DNA from: Verrucomicrobiota bacterium
GTDB lineage: Bacteria; Verrucomicrobiota; Verrucomicrobiia; Limisphaerales; J093
Assembly: GCA_022710935.1 (NCBI GenBank)
Contig: JAKLFY010000016.1
Location: 1-64,000, forward strand
Length of the DNA stretch: 64,000 nucleotides
Reading direction: 5' to 3'
This document shows, piece by piece, positions 26,209-35,439 of the stretch (its first letter is position 1; every line of letters begins with the position of its first letter). Under the pieces are notes generated by a model. The model saw only the letters and a list, made by a program, of their open reading frames with translations. It had not been told where the DNA came from and made no database searches. The translations under genes and the position numbers were made by a program.

Positions 26209-27573
26209 ATGGATGTGCTGTCGCTGTCGCGCCTGCAGTTCGCCCTTACGGCGGGATTCCACTACCTTTATCCGCCGCTGAGCATCGGGTTGGGGGTCGG
26301 GCTCGTGGTGATCGAGGGGCTTTGGCTCAAGACCGGACTCCCGATCTACCACCAGATGGCCAGGTTCTGGACGAAGGTGTTTGCGCTGACGTTCGCGATT
26401 GGCGTGGCGACGGGCATTGTGCTCGAGTTCGAGTTCGGCACGAACTGGGCCACCTACTCGCGCTTTGTGGGCGACGTGTTCGGGAGCGCATTGGCGGCGG
26501 AGGGCATTTTCGCGTTCTTCCTCGAGTCCGGTTTTCTGGCGGTCCTCCTGTTCGGCTGGGACAAAGTCAGCCGCGGCATGCATTTCTTTGCGACCTGCAT
26601 GGTCTGTCTCGGGGCGCATTTCAGCGCCGTCTGGATCGTCGTGGCCAACTCGTGGCAGCAGACGCCGGCGGGCTACATGATCGAGCAGACGCCGCTGGGG
26701 CCGCGGGCGGTCATCACCGATTTCTGGGCTATGGTGTTCAATCCGTCATCGATGGAACGGCTCAGCCACGTGGTGTGCGGGGCGTGGCAGGCGGGGGCGT
26801 TCCTGATCATCAGCGTGAGCGCCTTCTACCTTTTGCGGCGCAAGCACGAGGAGTTTGCAAAGGCCTCGATCAAGGTCGGCTTGGGCGCGGCCGTCGTGGC
26901 TTCGATCCTCCAGATCGTCACCGGGCATGAGAGCGCCCTGGGTGTGATCCGGAACCAGCCGGCAAAAATGGCCGCGTTCGAGGGGCATTACCAGACGGGG
27001 GAACTGCCGATCTACGCGTTCGGGTGGGTGGATGAAGCGTCCGAAGCCGTCCGGGGCCTTGCAGTTCCGCGCGCCGTGAGCCGGGCGATGTTGGGGGAGG
27101 CCGGATCGACTGTGAAGGGGTTGCGGGAATTCCCGCCGCAGGATCGTCCGCGCGTGAACCTCAATTTCCAATTCTATCATCTCATGGTCGGAGTCGGGAT
27201 GGGTTTGATGACGGTGGCGCTGGCCGGTTCGTTCCTCTGCTGGCGGGGGGCGTTGTCGCGATCCCGCTGGCTGCTGTGGATCATGGTCTTCTCGGTCCTG
27301 GGGCCGCAGATTGCGAATCAGACCGGATGGTTTGCCGCGGAGATGGGGCGGCAGCCCTGGGTTGTCTACGGGCTGCTGCGGACCTCGGACGGCCTTTCGG
27401 CCGTGGTCAAGGCCGATGCCGTGCTGACCTCGCTCCTTCTGTTCACACTCGTTTACCTCCTGCTGTTTGCCGTGTTCGTGTACCTGTTGAACGAGAAAAT
27501 CCAGCATGGGCCCGACCCGGCGGATTTGAAGCCCGGTGGCAAGCTGGCGTCCGGGGGGAGGGCCGACCTATGA
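26209..27573 (+). CDS. cydA: Cytochrome bd ubiquinol oxidase subunit I
   Basis: Predicted 454 residues, polytopic, inner membrane. It reduces O2 with quinol electrons and binds the three haems. Diagnostic elements: [17 protein letters not shown] (His18, corresponding to the haem b595 ligand of E. coli CydA), [18 protein letters not shown] (two Glu of the proton path), [10 protein letters not shown] (His, haem b558 region), and [12 protein letters not shown] with the conserved GRQPW. The quinol-binding loop appears short (short Q-loop/CIO-like type). The start at 26209 has GGAG close upstream; the open frame reaches 25945 but that part overlaps the antisense glycosyltransferase. The stop overlaps cydB (ATGA). 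No cydX-like peptide was found after cydB. Confidence 0.95.
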   Translation: MDVLSLSRLQFALTAGFHYLYPPLSIGLGVGLVVIEGLWLKTGLPIYHQMARFWTKVFALTFAIGVATGIVLEFEFGTNWATYSRFVGDVFGSALAAEGIFAFFLESGFLAVLLFGWDKVSRGMHFFATCMVCLGAHFSAVWIVVANSWQQTPAGYMIEQTPLGPRAVITDFWAMVFNPSSMERLSHVVCGAWQAGAFLIISVSAFYLLRRKHEEFAKASIKVGLGAAVVASILQIVTGHESALGVIRNQPAKMAAFEGHYQTGELPIYAFGWVDEASEAVRGLAVPRAVSRAMLGEAGSTVKGLREFPPQDRPRVNLNFQFYHLMVGVGMGLMTVALAGSFLCWRGALSRSRWLLWIMVFSVLGPQIANQTGWFAAEMGRQPWVVYGLLRTSDGLSAVVKADAVLTSLLLFTLVYLLLFAVFVYLLNEKIQHGPDPADLKPGGKLASGGRADL

Positions 27574-28604
27574 ACTTCCCGGACTGGCTGGATCTCAACC
27601 TGGTATGGTTTGTCCTGGTGGGCGTGCTGTTCACCGGGTACGCGTTGCTCGACGGCTTCGATCTGGGGGTGGGCGCGCTGCACCTGTTCACGCGCACCGA
27701 CGCGCACCGGCGGCTCATGCTCAACTCGATCGGGCCGGTCTGGGACGGCAACGAGGTGTGGCTGGTGACGGGGGGCGGGGCGTTGTTTGCGGCGTTTCCG
27801 GTGGTCTATGCGACGGTGTTCAGCGGGTTCTATTTTGCATTGATCCTGTTGCTGGTCGCGCTGATCTTCCGGGCGGTCGCCATCGAGTTTCGAAGCAAGC
27901 AGCCGATGGTCTGGTGGCGCCAGATGTGGGATGTGGGCTTTGCGGCGGGCAGCGTCCTGTCCAGTTTCCTGCTCGGGGTGGCGATGGGCAACATCGCCTG
28001 GGGAGTGCCGATCGATGAGCGGGCCGAGTTCGCCGGCACGTTCCTTGGTCTGTTGCATCCGTACGCGCTCCTGGTCGGAGTGACCGCGGTGGCGCTGTTC
28101 ATGATGCACGGCGCGATTTACGTGGTGATGAAGACCGAGGGGGACATGCAGGCCCAGGCGCGGCAGTGGATCCGGCCCACAATGATCTTCTTCATTCTCT
28201 GCTACGCGGTGACGACGCTGGCCACGCTGCTGTATGCGCCGCACATGGCGGCCCGGATGCGAGACAATCCGTGGCTGTTTACCATCGCCCTGGCCAATGT
28301 GCTCGCCATCGCCAACATCCCGCGCGAGATCCATCACGGACGCGATTTCCGGGCCTTTCTCTCGTCCGGTTGCGCTATGATTGCACTGATGATGCTGTTC
28401 GGCCTGGGGCTGTTTCCGAACCTGGTCCTGAGCAATCCAAATCCGGCTCTGAGTCTGACGGCTTACAATGCGTCGTCGTCGCCCAAGACCTTGGGCATCA
28501 TGCTCACCATTGCGATCATCGGTGTGCCGGTCGTCCTGGCCTACACCGTCAGCATCTATTGGATCTTCCGAGGCAAGGTGAAGCTCGACCGGATGAGCTA
28601 TTAG
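27570..28604 (+). CDS. cydB: Cytochrome bd ubiquinol oxidase subunit II
   Basis: Predicted 344 residues, about eight to nine membrane helices. Pairs with CydA. Family marks: YALLDGFDLGVGALHLF, VWDGNEVWLVTGGGALFAAF and the long hydrophobic helices beyond. Length is normal for CydB (about 335-380). The ATG at 27570 overlaps the cydA stop by 4 bp and is preceded by GGGGGGAG, giving strong coupling. A gap of about 115 bp then leads to the toxin-antitoxin pair with no terminator that I could identify. Confidence 0.95.
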   Translation: MNFPDWLDLNLVWFVLVGVLFTGYALLDGFDLGVGALHLFTRTDAHRRLMLNSIGPVWDGNEVWLVTGGGALFAAFPVVYATVFSGFYFALILLLVALIFRAVAIEFRSKQPMVWWRQMWDVGFAAGSVLSSFLLGVAMGNIAWGVPIDERAEFAGTFLGLLHPYALLVGVTAVALFMMHGAIYVVMKTEGDMQAQARQWIRPTMIFFILCYAVTTLATLLYAPHMAARMRDNPWLFTIALANVLAIANIPREIHHGRDFRAFLSSGCAMIALMMLFGLGLFPNLVLSNPNPALSLTAYNASSSPKTLGIMLTIAIIGVPVVLAYTVSIYWIFRGKVKLDRMSY

Positions 28605-28720
28605 GAATTCGGATCTGACCCTATTGCCTTTCAACCGGATCTCACTGGCCCCGGAGCGACGATCACGCGCGGATTGGTGAGGTGGCTTGCAATTCTCCAA
28701 TAGTTGGCTAGTGTCTCGAC

Positions 28721-28981
28721 ATGGGTTACGCACTGGCCAAGGAACAACAACGCTATATCGCCCGGCTCGTCAAGGCCGGGCGCTTCAATAACCAGAGCGA
28801 GGCCGTCCGCGAGGCCATTCGGCGCATGCAACGGGAGGAAACCGCCTATCTTACCCCATCACCGTTGACGCCGGCCCAAGTCGAAGCCATCTACGGGACG
28901 ACGGACCCCCAGGCTGATCAGGTCGGGCGCGCCGCATTCGCAGCGTTGCGCGCGGCGGTGCGCAAGGGAGCGCGCCTGTGA
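28721..28981 (+). CDS. ParD-family ribbon-helix-helix antitoxin
   Basis: Predicted 86 residues. The N-terminal half fits the ParD ribbon-helix-helix fold: MGYALAKEQQRYIARLVKAG, then RFNNQSEAVREAIRRMQ, where 'SE.VR.A.R' is the conserved helix. The C-terminal half is Ala-rich and probably binds the toxin. It should repress its own operon and neutralise the toxin encoded immediately downstream, whose start overlaps the stop by 4 bp. Pairing with a MazF/PemK-like rather than a ParE toxin is unusual. Confidence 0.8.
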   Translation: MGYALAKEQQRYIARLVKAGRFNNQSEAVREAIRRMQREETAYLTPSPLTPAQVEAIYGTTDPQADQVGRAAFAALRAAVRKGARL

Positions 28982-29301
28982 ACGCGTGGGAAGTGTACGA
29001 GGCTGACCTGGGCTGGGGCGCTCACCCGGTTGTGATCGTCTCTCATCCGGCCCGAGCCGCTCGCAAGCAGTTCGTCGAAATCCTCGATTGCGCATCCCAG
29101 CGTGCCGACCGCCCGGCACGGGATCACGAGGTGCTCCTGGACGACGCTGACGGTTTGGATTGGCCAACCTTCTGCAAGTGCGACTGCATCTACGCGGTGC
29201 CCCGGACCGAGTTGGGCCGGCGGCGAGGTGCGGTGACATACGAGCGCCGGCGCCAGATTGTTCGTGCCATGATCGCCGCTCACGGTTGGAACGTTCTTTG
29301 A
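28978..29301 (+). CDS. PemK/MazF-like toxin of the toxin-antitoxin pair
   Basis: Predicted 107 residues with a GTG start at 28978 overlapping the antitoxin stop. The N-terminal WGAHPVVIVSHP strand, RKQFVEILDC turn and later CDCIYAVPRTEL ... RRGAVTYERRRQIVRAM are consistent with the small SH3-like barrel of the CcdB/PemK/MazF superfamily, which cleaves RNA or poisons gyrase. It lacks the exact 'RPVLV' motif of typical MazF, so the assignment is to a divergent member. The gene order antitoxin then toxin, with overlapping ORFs, is normal for type II modules. Confidence 0.72.
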   Translation: MNAWEVYEADLGWGAHPVVIVSHPARAARKQFVEILDCASQRADRPARDHEVLLDDADGLDWPTFCKCDCIYAVPRTELGRRRGAVTYERRRQIVRAMIAAHGWNVL

Positions 29302-29343
29302 GCCGCAACGGCGAGACCGGAGTGCCAGAACGAAGGGGTCACA

Positions 29344-29622
29344 CTATAACAATGACTGTTCACTCTGCAGCTCTCGTTTCCGTTTCAAGCTGTGCAGCCG
29401 GGTGCTGGCACTCCTCCAACTGCCCAGGTCCAGCCGCCGGGCAATCTCTCCCATCGTCAGTGTCGTTTCCCGGCGTAAACGTGCCGCCAGTTCCAACTTC
29501 TCCTGGTACCGCTCCTCGTACACCGCCTCGAAGGCCTCGGCTGAGCTCGGCCGAAGCCCTCCGAGTGGAAGCGCTCGACCAGACGGTAAAATGGCGATCC
29601 CGCGGTCGCGTATACGCGTCAA
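29344..29622 (-). pseudogene. C-terminal remnant of a REP-associated tyrosine transposase (RAYT)-like gene
   Basis: The frame encodes KLELAARLRRETTLTMGEIA followed by RRLDLGSWRSASTRLHSL, which resembles the C-terminal helix 'LR.ETTMTL.WIA.RL.MG(T/S)W' found in IS200/RAYT-like single-strand transposases. The first ~30 residues do not match. The HUH catalytic domain is absent upstream, so this is an end fragment. It lies directly beside 95-bp REP-like tandem units (29596-29806), which fits RAYT/REP co-residence. Confidence 0.65.
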
Positions 29623-29806
29623 CCTTAGCGAGGCTCAGATGCGGAGCTTGCACGGAAGCTGCCTGGGGACGAGCACGTCCGAAAACGCGAAGTCCCGCCG
29701 CCGCGCATACGCGTCAACCTTAGGGCGGTTGAGATGCGTACCCTGCATGGAAGCCGCCCCGGCACGAACGTGTCCGACAACGCGAAGTCCCGCGGCCGCG
29801 GGAGAG
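29596..29806. repeat. Tandem 95-bp REP-like units, two full copies plus a partial
   Basis: Unit 1 starts at GATCCCGCGGTCGCG (29596) and unit 2 at AGTCCCGCCGCCGCG (29691), exactly 95 bp apart; a third start, AGTCCCGCGGCCGCG, follows at 29786. Common landmarks are TACGCGTCAACCTTAG (29613 and 29708) and GCGAAGTCCCGC. Each unit contains a short stem-loop resembling the GGACG/CGTCC hairpin of the 104-bp array (for example GGGGACGAGCACGTCC), so the two families may share an origin. They lie directly beside the RAYT-like fragment. Confidence 0.85.
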
Positions 29807-29868
29807 TGCGTGTGCTTCAGCACCGCTTTGATATGGTCTGGGAATGCACGGAGAACCGTCCTCGAAAA

Positions 29869-29905
29869 GCGGCGGTAAACCGCCGCACTCTCCCGCAATG
29901 CGGGA
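29869..29905. repeat. Two REP-like hairpins in tandem
   Basis: GCGGCGG-TAAA-CCGCCGC (29869-29886, 7-bp stem, 4-nt loop) and TCCCGC-AAT-GCGGGA (29891-29905, 6-bp stem) follow the 95-bp units. The first looks like the small GC hairpin dispersed in many Verrucomicrobiota genomes; I cannot confirm copy number here. Confidence 0.75.
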
Positions 29906-29972
29906 CTCCGGGACCTCGACGCCGAACCGAGCATTGGCGACTGCCACAACGAACGCCGGCCCAAAGACTTAG

Positions 29973-30128
29973 ACAACCACGACAGCGCTGCTTCGCGCGT
30001 TGACGAAACGCTGCAGTCTGGACCTCTCCGCCATCAAGACCCACCAGCAAGTCAACCGGATGCATACGCGTTGCCCGGGCAAGTTCTTCGATCTCAAGGC
30101 GGTCCTCGGCGCGCGGCGTCGGGCCTGA
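29973..30128 (+). pseudogene. Short coding remnant
   Basis: A stop-free frame from 29973 to 30128 encodes a peptide with KTHQQVNRMHTRCPGKFFDL and KAVLGARRRA before a TGA stop. The composition is protein-like but there is no start codon near its beginning, so it reads as the 3' end of a lost gene. I do not recognise the family. It may belong to the same debris zone as the RAYT fragment. Confidence 0.3.
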
Positions 30129-30156
30129 ACCGGGCGCCGCCGTCAGCAGTTCCGAA

Positions 30157-32652
30157 TCAGGGGCTCACCCTAAGCCGATAGAACCGGGAGGTGTTGGGGG
30201 CAACTGTGAGAGCCACCGTCTTGGTCGATCCGTCTCCGAGGTGGCCCGGTCCAGCGTTGGACCAGGAGGCGGGGGCGAGGCGATCGGTTTGTTCCAACTG
30301 GTAAAGCAGGCTGTCAGGAGCAGTGTGCCAGCTAATGTGGCAGGTCTGGTTCGAGAGGCCAGGTTGGAGGAGAGGCTGAGTTGGGGGAGCGATCTTCCAG
30401 GCATGAATGAGGCCGTACACCATTTCGGGATCGCCGTTGTGTTCGAGGTAGAACAGCGTTTGCAGGCCTGGCGCGAACGCGATGGCGCCGGATTCGGGAG
30501 GCTCAGCCGAGAGACGCCGGGAGAACTGCTGCGTGTCGAACACGACGTAAGGCTGAGGCTCCCAACTGGCCTTCTTCCCCTGCGCGACGGCAGCGAGGTC
30601 GTCCGGATTGTAAAACATCAGGCCGTTGCGCCATTCGGTGCAACTGCCGCCCTTGTAGCCAAACGGGGGCTCGGGGATGTCATAAGCCGAATGGCTGTTG
30701 CCCAGGGAATCGCCATACCAGACATCGCCCACCGTGCGGCGGTAGGAAACCGCGAGGGCGGCCTTGCCGCCGCACGAAATCCAGGCAGGGCCCTCGGCGG
30801 TTTCGTCGAGACGCCAGTTGATGACGCGATTCGAGACCTGTCCGATAGGACTGTAGCGCAGGAGCAGTGTAGTCGGCAGCACCCCCCCGCTCGGCGGCAG
30901 ACTGCCGGATTCCCAGGGAGCGAAGGCGAAAAGCGTCGGGCCGTTGTAGTTCTCTATTCCCCCACTCAGAATCGTGTTGCCGGCCAGCAGTGAACGTCCG
31001 CCCAGATGGGTCGCTGCCCAATCGGCAGGAGCCGCCAGGAGATAGCGGGAGATGGCGCCGGGAAAGACGTTGTCGGGCGGCGGCGCGTCCAGGAACCATG
31101 CACCGTGGCCCTCGGTGAGATCGAGATCGAACCAGCCAAGCGAGGGTGCCGAAGGATCGGTGCCATAGTAGTTGCACACACTGTAGTAAAGCCGCTCGGC
31201 CACACCGTTGGCGGCAGGATGGTAGGCCAACGCAGCCACTTTGATGTCGGTGCCGCCAGCGGGTGTGGTGGAACCGCCGTAAATGGCTGGCCAAAGGTCC
31301 GCCGCGGGCTGAAGCGTGCGTGCCGTCGGCCACTCGGCGGGATTGTCTGACAGGGCGGGGATCGGGATGTTGATCTCCGCGACCCCCGAACGCACATAGG
31401 CGAATCCGTAAAGTGAACCCGGCAGTTCGCGCTCCGTGTCGTAGCCAGGGTTGCCCGACGGGTAATACGCCAAGCCCTCGGCCGCGTAGGCCCACTCTTC
31501 CGCTGGCGTCCACGGGAGCCGGATGCCGCCACGATAGCAGAAATCGGTCCAGGGATTGAGCAGGCGGGCCGAGCCCCAAGGCGGCGTTTGGAGGACAGCG
31601 GGAGCGGACAGTGGGCTTTCATTGCCAAACCGGGAGTGCAGTCGCGTGCCTTGCGGATACAGGCCGTAGGGAGCGCGGTCGATGGCACTCACCCGGTACT
31701 CATAACTGGTTGCCGGAGCCACGTTGAGGTCGATGTAGTGCAGATTCGTTCCCAGAAACGCCGTCACGGCGGGGTCCACCAGGTCGTAGAGCGCACCGTC
31801 GCGGTAGACAAAATAGCGGCTGATTCCCGTGCTGTTCGTGGGATTGTCGGCAGAAGGTTCCCAACTCAGGCGGACCAGGTTCCGCTCGGCGCCGGCGGTG
31901 ACGCCAAAGGACTCGGCCCGCAGGTGGCGTGGTGCCGTGGGTGGATGCCGATCGCATTCGTCCGACAGATCGATCTTGGTCAGCACCAACTGCGTGTCGT
32001 TGTAGGGCAAACTGACGTTGATCAGGAAGTGACTGCCTTGGGCGGGCGGACCGTTGATGGCATTTACCATGTTCGAATCGGACACGTAGTAGGAAAGGTC
32101 GAATACCGTGTGAGGTTCTACCCAGGTGCCTTCCGGTTCGTAATCCAGGTTGAAAAGGGTGTACCAGGGCCGGTCCGGTTCGGCTGCGTCTGGTGCATCG
32201 GCGTCAGTGAAGCTGAAACGCGCTGCCGGATAGACGTATTGGTCGGACCGGTTGTAGAACGTGACTACGATCTTCTGCCCCGGACGGAACATGATCGGCA
32301 TCGTCCCGCGCACGCCGAAAAACGCCGTCTCCCCTTCCGGAATCCCTTCTGTCGGCGAAATGCCAGTGTGGGCAGGATCGCCGTCGGGGCTGACATAGCG
32401 CGTGTAAGTCGGATGCCTCAGGACTTGGGTCCAGCCCGGATACGGAGTGAGGTTGGACGCGTCGTTGGTGCCGAACTCGATCAGCGTCCAGCCCGCCGCG
32501 AGGGGTCCTGGGGAACCGACCAGCGCCGCCAGGCTGCCGAGACAGACGAATAGCAATAGCCCGGGTATTTCACGAGGCTTGGCAGGATTTGGTGTCCGGG
32601 CTGTGCGGAGGAACCTGTGGTCGGCCAATCTGGCCCTATTTCTGCATTTCAT
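30157..32652 (-). CDS. Large secreted protein with fibronectin type III-like domain
   Basis: Predicted 831 residues starting at MKCRNRARLADH (32652). A signal segment IPGLLLFVCLGSLAALVG follows. The middle contains an FN3-like module (APRHLRAESFGV, LVRLSWEPSADN, YRVSAIDRAP). The end, LLYQLEQTDRLAPASWSNAG ... RFYRLRVSP, is the recurring C-terminal Verrucomicrobiota module 'YQLE.S..L...W ... FYRL'. No catalytic motif is evident. Likely extracellular or surface-associated; function is unknown. It stands alone on the minus strand, and a strong hairpin (32763-32804) lies upstream. Confidence 0.8.
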   Translation of the reverse strand: MKCRNRARLADHRFLRTARTPNPAKPREIPGLLLFVCLGSLAALVGSPGPLAAGWTLIEFGTNDASNLTPYPGWTQVLRHPTYTRYVSPDGDPAHTGISPTEGIPEGETAFFGVRGTMPIMFRPGQKIVVTFYNRSDQYVYPAARFSFTDADAPDAAEPDRPWYTLFNLDYEPEGTWVEPHTVFDLSYYVSDSNMVNAINGPPAQGSHFLINVSLPYNDTQLVLTKIDLSDECDRHPPTAPRHLRAESFGVTAGAERNLVRLSWEPSADNPTNSTGISRYFVYRDGALYDLVDPAVTAFLGTNLHYIDLNVAPATSYEYRVSAIDRAPYGLYPQGTRLHSRFGNESPLSAPAVLQTPPWGSARLLNPWTDFCYRGGIRLPWTPAEEWAYAAEGLAYYPSGNPGYDTERELPGSLYGFAYVRSGVAEINIPIPALSDNPAEWPTARTLQPAADLWPAIYGGSTTPAGGTDIKVAALAYHPAANGVAERLYYSVCNYYGTDPSAPSLGWFDLDLTEGHGAWFLDAPPPDNVFPGAISRYLLAAPADWAATHLGGRSLLAGNTILSGGIENYNGPTLFAFAPWESGSLPPSGGVLPTTLLLRYSPIGQVSNRVINWRLDETAEGPAWISCGGKAALAVSYRRTVGDVWYGDSLGNSHSAYDIPEPPFGYKGGSCTEWRNGLMFYNPDDLAAVAQGKKASWEPQPYVVFDTQQFSRRLSAEPPESGAIAFAPGLQTLFYLEHNGDPEMVYGLIHAWKIAPPTQPLLQPGLSNQTCHISWHTAPDSLLYQLEQTDRLAPASWSNAGPGHLGDGSTKTVALTVAPNTSRFYRLRVSP

Positions 32653-32939
32653 AGCAGAGTCTGCTTTTTCGACGCGGCTGGGTTGCTGGATCGTGGCTGG
32701 CCAGAAGGCGTGATTCAAGGCGAAACGCGGCAGAATTGTCGCCGCTGGCAGATGCCTGGTCGGCCTTCGGGGCTGCGGGGCGGACGCCCGCCAGCCCCGA
32801 AGGCGGGCGTAGCCTCCAGCAAGGCCGCTCAGGGCACCATAGTGGCTGGAAACGGTGTCGGCGCTGAACGTACGGCCGTGTATTCCCTATGGGATCTTCC
32901 GACACGTTGGACGTTCAAACCTCTAAACAGGCCACCGTG
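32653..32939. other. Intergenic region with a 13-bp hairpin
   Basis: No gene is supported. A near-perfect inverted repeat, GCCTTCGGGGCTG (32763-32775) and CAGCCCCGAAGGC (32792-32804), with additional pairing in the 16-nt loop, is the only structure. It could be a REP-like hairpin or a terminator for the neighbouring PepSY remnant; no T-run follows. Confidence 0.7.
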
Positions 32940-33260
32940 TCATCGATCCACCGTTTCATTCGCTCTGCCTTTCGCAAAGAAGCGCCGGTACGTCAGCGCG
33001 AATCCCGTCCACACGAGGAGGACGCCCGCGGCGAACGCGATGCCGGCGATGGTCTGGCCGGCGACGCCATAATACTCCCCGGTATGGACAGAGCGCATCC
33101 AGATGCGCGCCCGCATCCCCGGATCCATGCCGTCATACCCTTCAGTGCGGACTGATCTTGGTCTGAGGCGCGCCTCGCTAGGCATGCACCTCGAACCCCG
33201 TCTTCTGGCACGCCTCCGCCAGGGTCTTGATCCCGCGTGGCGGGACTGCCGGTCAACGTC
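32940..33260 (-). pseudogene. C-terminal remnant of a PepSY-type membrane protein
   Basis: The end encodes MRARIWMRSVHTGEYYGVAG, then QTIAGIAFAAGVLLVWTGF and ALTYRRFF, which resembles the last helix region of PepSY-TM proteins ('R..HFGE..G..GQ...G.A.......TG..L..RR'). Upstream the coherent sequence shifts frame: a neighbouring frame holds KTLAEACQKTGFEVHA followed by a stop. The rest of the gene is missing. It is an eroded fragment, not a functional gene. Confidence 0.6.
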
Positions 33261-33302
33261 ATCCTTGAAGATGTCCTCCCGGCGATCCCCGCGGCTCATC
33301 AC

Positions 33303-33435
33303 GCTAGTCCCGCCGTAGCCCCCGGCGAAGGCGGATGATAGATCGCCCCGGGAAACTCAACTCGCAGTTTGCGTGGCACGCGCGAACCTTGAGAGGCGCA
33401 ACCTCTTCAGTCAAGACAACGTCATGGTTTGACCC
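33303..33435. other. Short intergenic region, nothing seen
   Basis: No structure, gene or signal is recognised between the PepSY remnant and the RHS-type fragment. Confidence 0.4.
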
Positions 33436-33925
33436 CTATCTTTGCGCCACCGTCGTGAAGCCGTTCACCCCGTCGGCAATCGTCAACCCGTCCTTCGCAA
33501 AGGTCGCGTCCCCGTACCGTGACGCCGCCACACCGTTCACCGTCACGCTCGTCGCGTTGGTGGTCGTCATGCCCGCCACCGTCAGCTTCCCGCTCCGCGT
33601 CACGCTGGTCAGTTGGTTGAGGCTGTTGCCGATCGAGAAGGTCTGCAGCAGCGGTTCCGCCGCCGCGAAGTCGTTGGGACGCTGCGCCAGATTCCCCGCC
33701 GCCTCGTAGCCGTAGGACTGCGTCCAAGGCGATGCGTTGGGCTCGAGCAACGTCAACCCGCTGCGCGGCCCGGCGTACTGGCAACTGTAGCTCACGGTGT
33801 CTTCGGCCCACGGGCCGTTCATCTCGCTCAGGCCGGGCATCAGCCGGTCGAGTGAAGTCCACGTCATAGGAGCGGACTTCGAGTTGCTGCGTCCAGACCG
33901 GTGTGTTGGAGGCAGGCGTGCTCAT
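33436..33925 (-). pseudogene. RHS/YD-repeat-like protein fragment
   Basis: The coherent frame (33436-33867) gives YGYEAAGNLAQRPNDF, FSIGNSLNQLTSVTRSG, TSVTVNGVAASRYGDATF and DGLTIADGVNGFTTVAQR, typical of RHS/YD-repeat proteins. A frame change near 33867 separates it from a possible start at 33925 (MSTPASNTPVWTQQLEVRSY), which overlaps the amylase-like gene stop by 4 bp. The repeat array and toxin parts are missing. It is probably the leftover of an RHS gene. Confidence 0.65.
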
Positions 33926-35400
33926 GCGGGGGTGAAGTGGAACAACTGGGCGGCGTGCGGGGGGGCATCGAGATAGAGTCCTTGGTTGTGGAGGTCCTCG
34001 CCGACCCGCGCGTAGTCTTCGGTGCCGAGCAGATCGCGCATGCGCCAGTTGTAGCGCGCGAGCTGGGGCACGACGAGCGGGACGTAGCATTGGCTGCGAT
34101 GCGACGCCAGGTTCACCACCGCCAGATCGAACCTTCGGGGCAAGGCCTGCCATTGAACCGCCACGACGTTTTGCCAGGTCGGGTTGTCGGGCCACGCGGG
34201 GCGGGGCGCCAGCAGATGGGCCTCGCCCGTGCCGACCGCGCCGCGGCGCAGGGCCGCCAGCAGCTCCGCATAGGCGGACTGAACCTGAGGTTGGATCGCC
34301 TCCTGCCATCGGCGGCCGAGTTGGACGGGCGTGCGGAGGCAAAAGCCCTGCATCTGCCCGTCGTGGATCAGGCGCAGCCCGGGCAAGGCAAGCGTGAGCC
34401 AGGCGGCGCACCGGTGTTCCGACGGCGACAGGAGCGTGGCGACGCGGATTTCGTCGTGGTTTTCGAGGAAATGCGCCGATGACGCGGTGAAGCTGGGGGC
34501 CTGGGACGCCAGATGCCGCTGAACACCCGGGTTGTCACGGGCCACAACGCGGTCGTACAGGCGCTTGTCGTACGTGTAGTCGAAGCCCAGGTTCTGCATC
34601 CGCTCTTCGAGATCCCAGTAGACCTCCGCCAGGAACAGGGATTCGGGATGCCGTTGTTTGCACCGGGCAATCGCCTCGGCCCAGAACTCCCGTGCGGGCG
34701 CGGGTTCGGGGCACGGGAACTGGCTCCAGGTCCGCTCGAACACGTCGTTCAACACCAGCATCGCCATGTCGCATCGCACCCCGTCGCACCGCGCCAGGAC
34801 CGACAGCAACTCGTCGGCCATCGCGGCCCGCGTCTCCGCGCGGCGGTAGTCCAACTGGGCGGTGTCGTTCCACGGCGGGAAATTGGGGTCGCGACCGTGG
34901 GCCAGCCAGCGCTGCGGCTTGGCGCTGTCTGCGCGGAAGGTCCCCGGGGCGGGCGCCGGGCTTTGGACGAAGCGGTGCGGATGCGAGGGGATCCAGGGAT
35001 GATCGAGGCCGGTGTGGTTGGGCACGAAATCGAGAACCAGCCCGAGACCGCGTCGATTCAACTGGCGCCGGAACCTCTTGAGGCCGGAGGCGCCTCCCAA
35101 GTCGCGGGGCACCTTGTACCGAGCTATGGCGAAGGGTGAACCGGACAGATCGTCGATCTGGAAATCCGGCAGAGCTTCGCGGCAGAGTTCGTGCAGGGCA
35201 TGGTTCTGGCGGGCGGCCTGGCGGGCAAGCGGGCCGATCTCCCAGACCCCCATGAGCCAGACGTGTGAAAAGCCAAGCCGCTCCCAGGTCTTGATCTCGG
35301 CCTCGGGCACCGAGTCGAGTGTAACGGGCTTGCCGATCCGGGTTGAAAGCTCGCGCAACCAATGCCGCGCGTTCAGTTCGTAGACAAGTGGGTGAGCCAT
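33922..35400 (-). CDS. Alpha-amylase family (GH13) glycoside hydrolase
   Basis: Predicted 492 residues starting MAHPLVYELNARHWLREL (35400). The four GH13 signature regions are present: LDFVPNHTGLDHPW (region I), GVRCDMAMLVLNDVF (region II, with catalytic Asp), LFLAEVYWDLEERM (region III, acid/base Glu), and LENHDEIRVA (region IV, Asp). So the (beta/alpha)8 barrel active site is complete. There is no signal peptide, implying a cytoplasmic alpha-glucan or trehalose-type substrate. The frame is open upstream to 35436 but similarity begins at the chosen ATG. The next minus-strand gene (CDP-alcohol phosphatidyltransferase) lies 39 bp upstream, so co-transcription is possible. Confidence 0.9.
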   Translation of the reverse strand: MAHPLVYELNARHWLRELSTRIGKPVTLDSVPEAEIKTWERLGFSHVWLMGVWEIGPLARQAARQNHALHELCREALPDFQIDDLSGSPFAIARYKVPRDLGGASGLKRFRRQLNRRGLGLVLDFVPNHTGLDHPWIPSHPHRFVQSPAPAPGTFRADSAKPQRWLAHGRDPNFPPWNDTAQLDYRRAETRAAMADELLSVLARCDGVRCDMAMLVLNDVFERTWSQFPCPEPAPAREFWAEAIARCKQRHPESLFLAEVYWDLEERMQNLGFDYTYDKRLYDRVVARDNPGVQRHLASQAPSFTASSAHFLENHDEIRVATLLSPSEHRCAAWLTLALPGLRLIHDGQMQGFCLRTPVQLGRRWQEAIQPQVQSAYAELLAALRRGAVGTGEAHLLAPRPAWPDNPTWQNVVAVQWQALPRRFDLAVVNLASHRSQCYVPLVVPQLARYNWRMRDLLGTEDYARVGEDLHNQGLYLDAPPHAAQLFHFTPA

Positions 35401-35439
35401 GGGGGTGGGCGATAGGGGGTAAGCGGCAAGGGGCAAGGG

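Noticed and set aside
25333-26619. 428-residue minus-strand frame
   Set aside because: It is an Arg/Pro-rich shadow of the glycosyltransferase and cydA.
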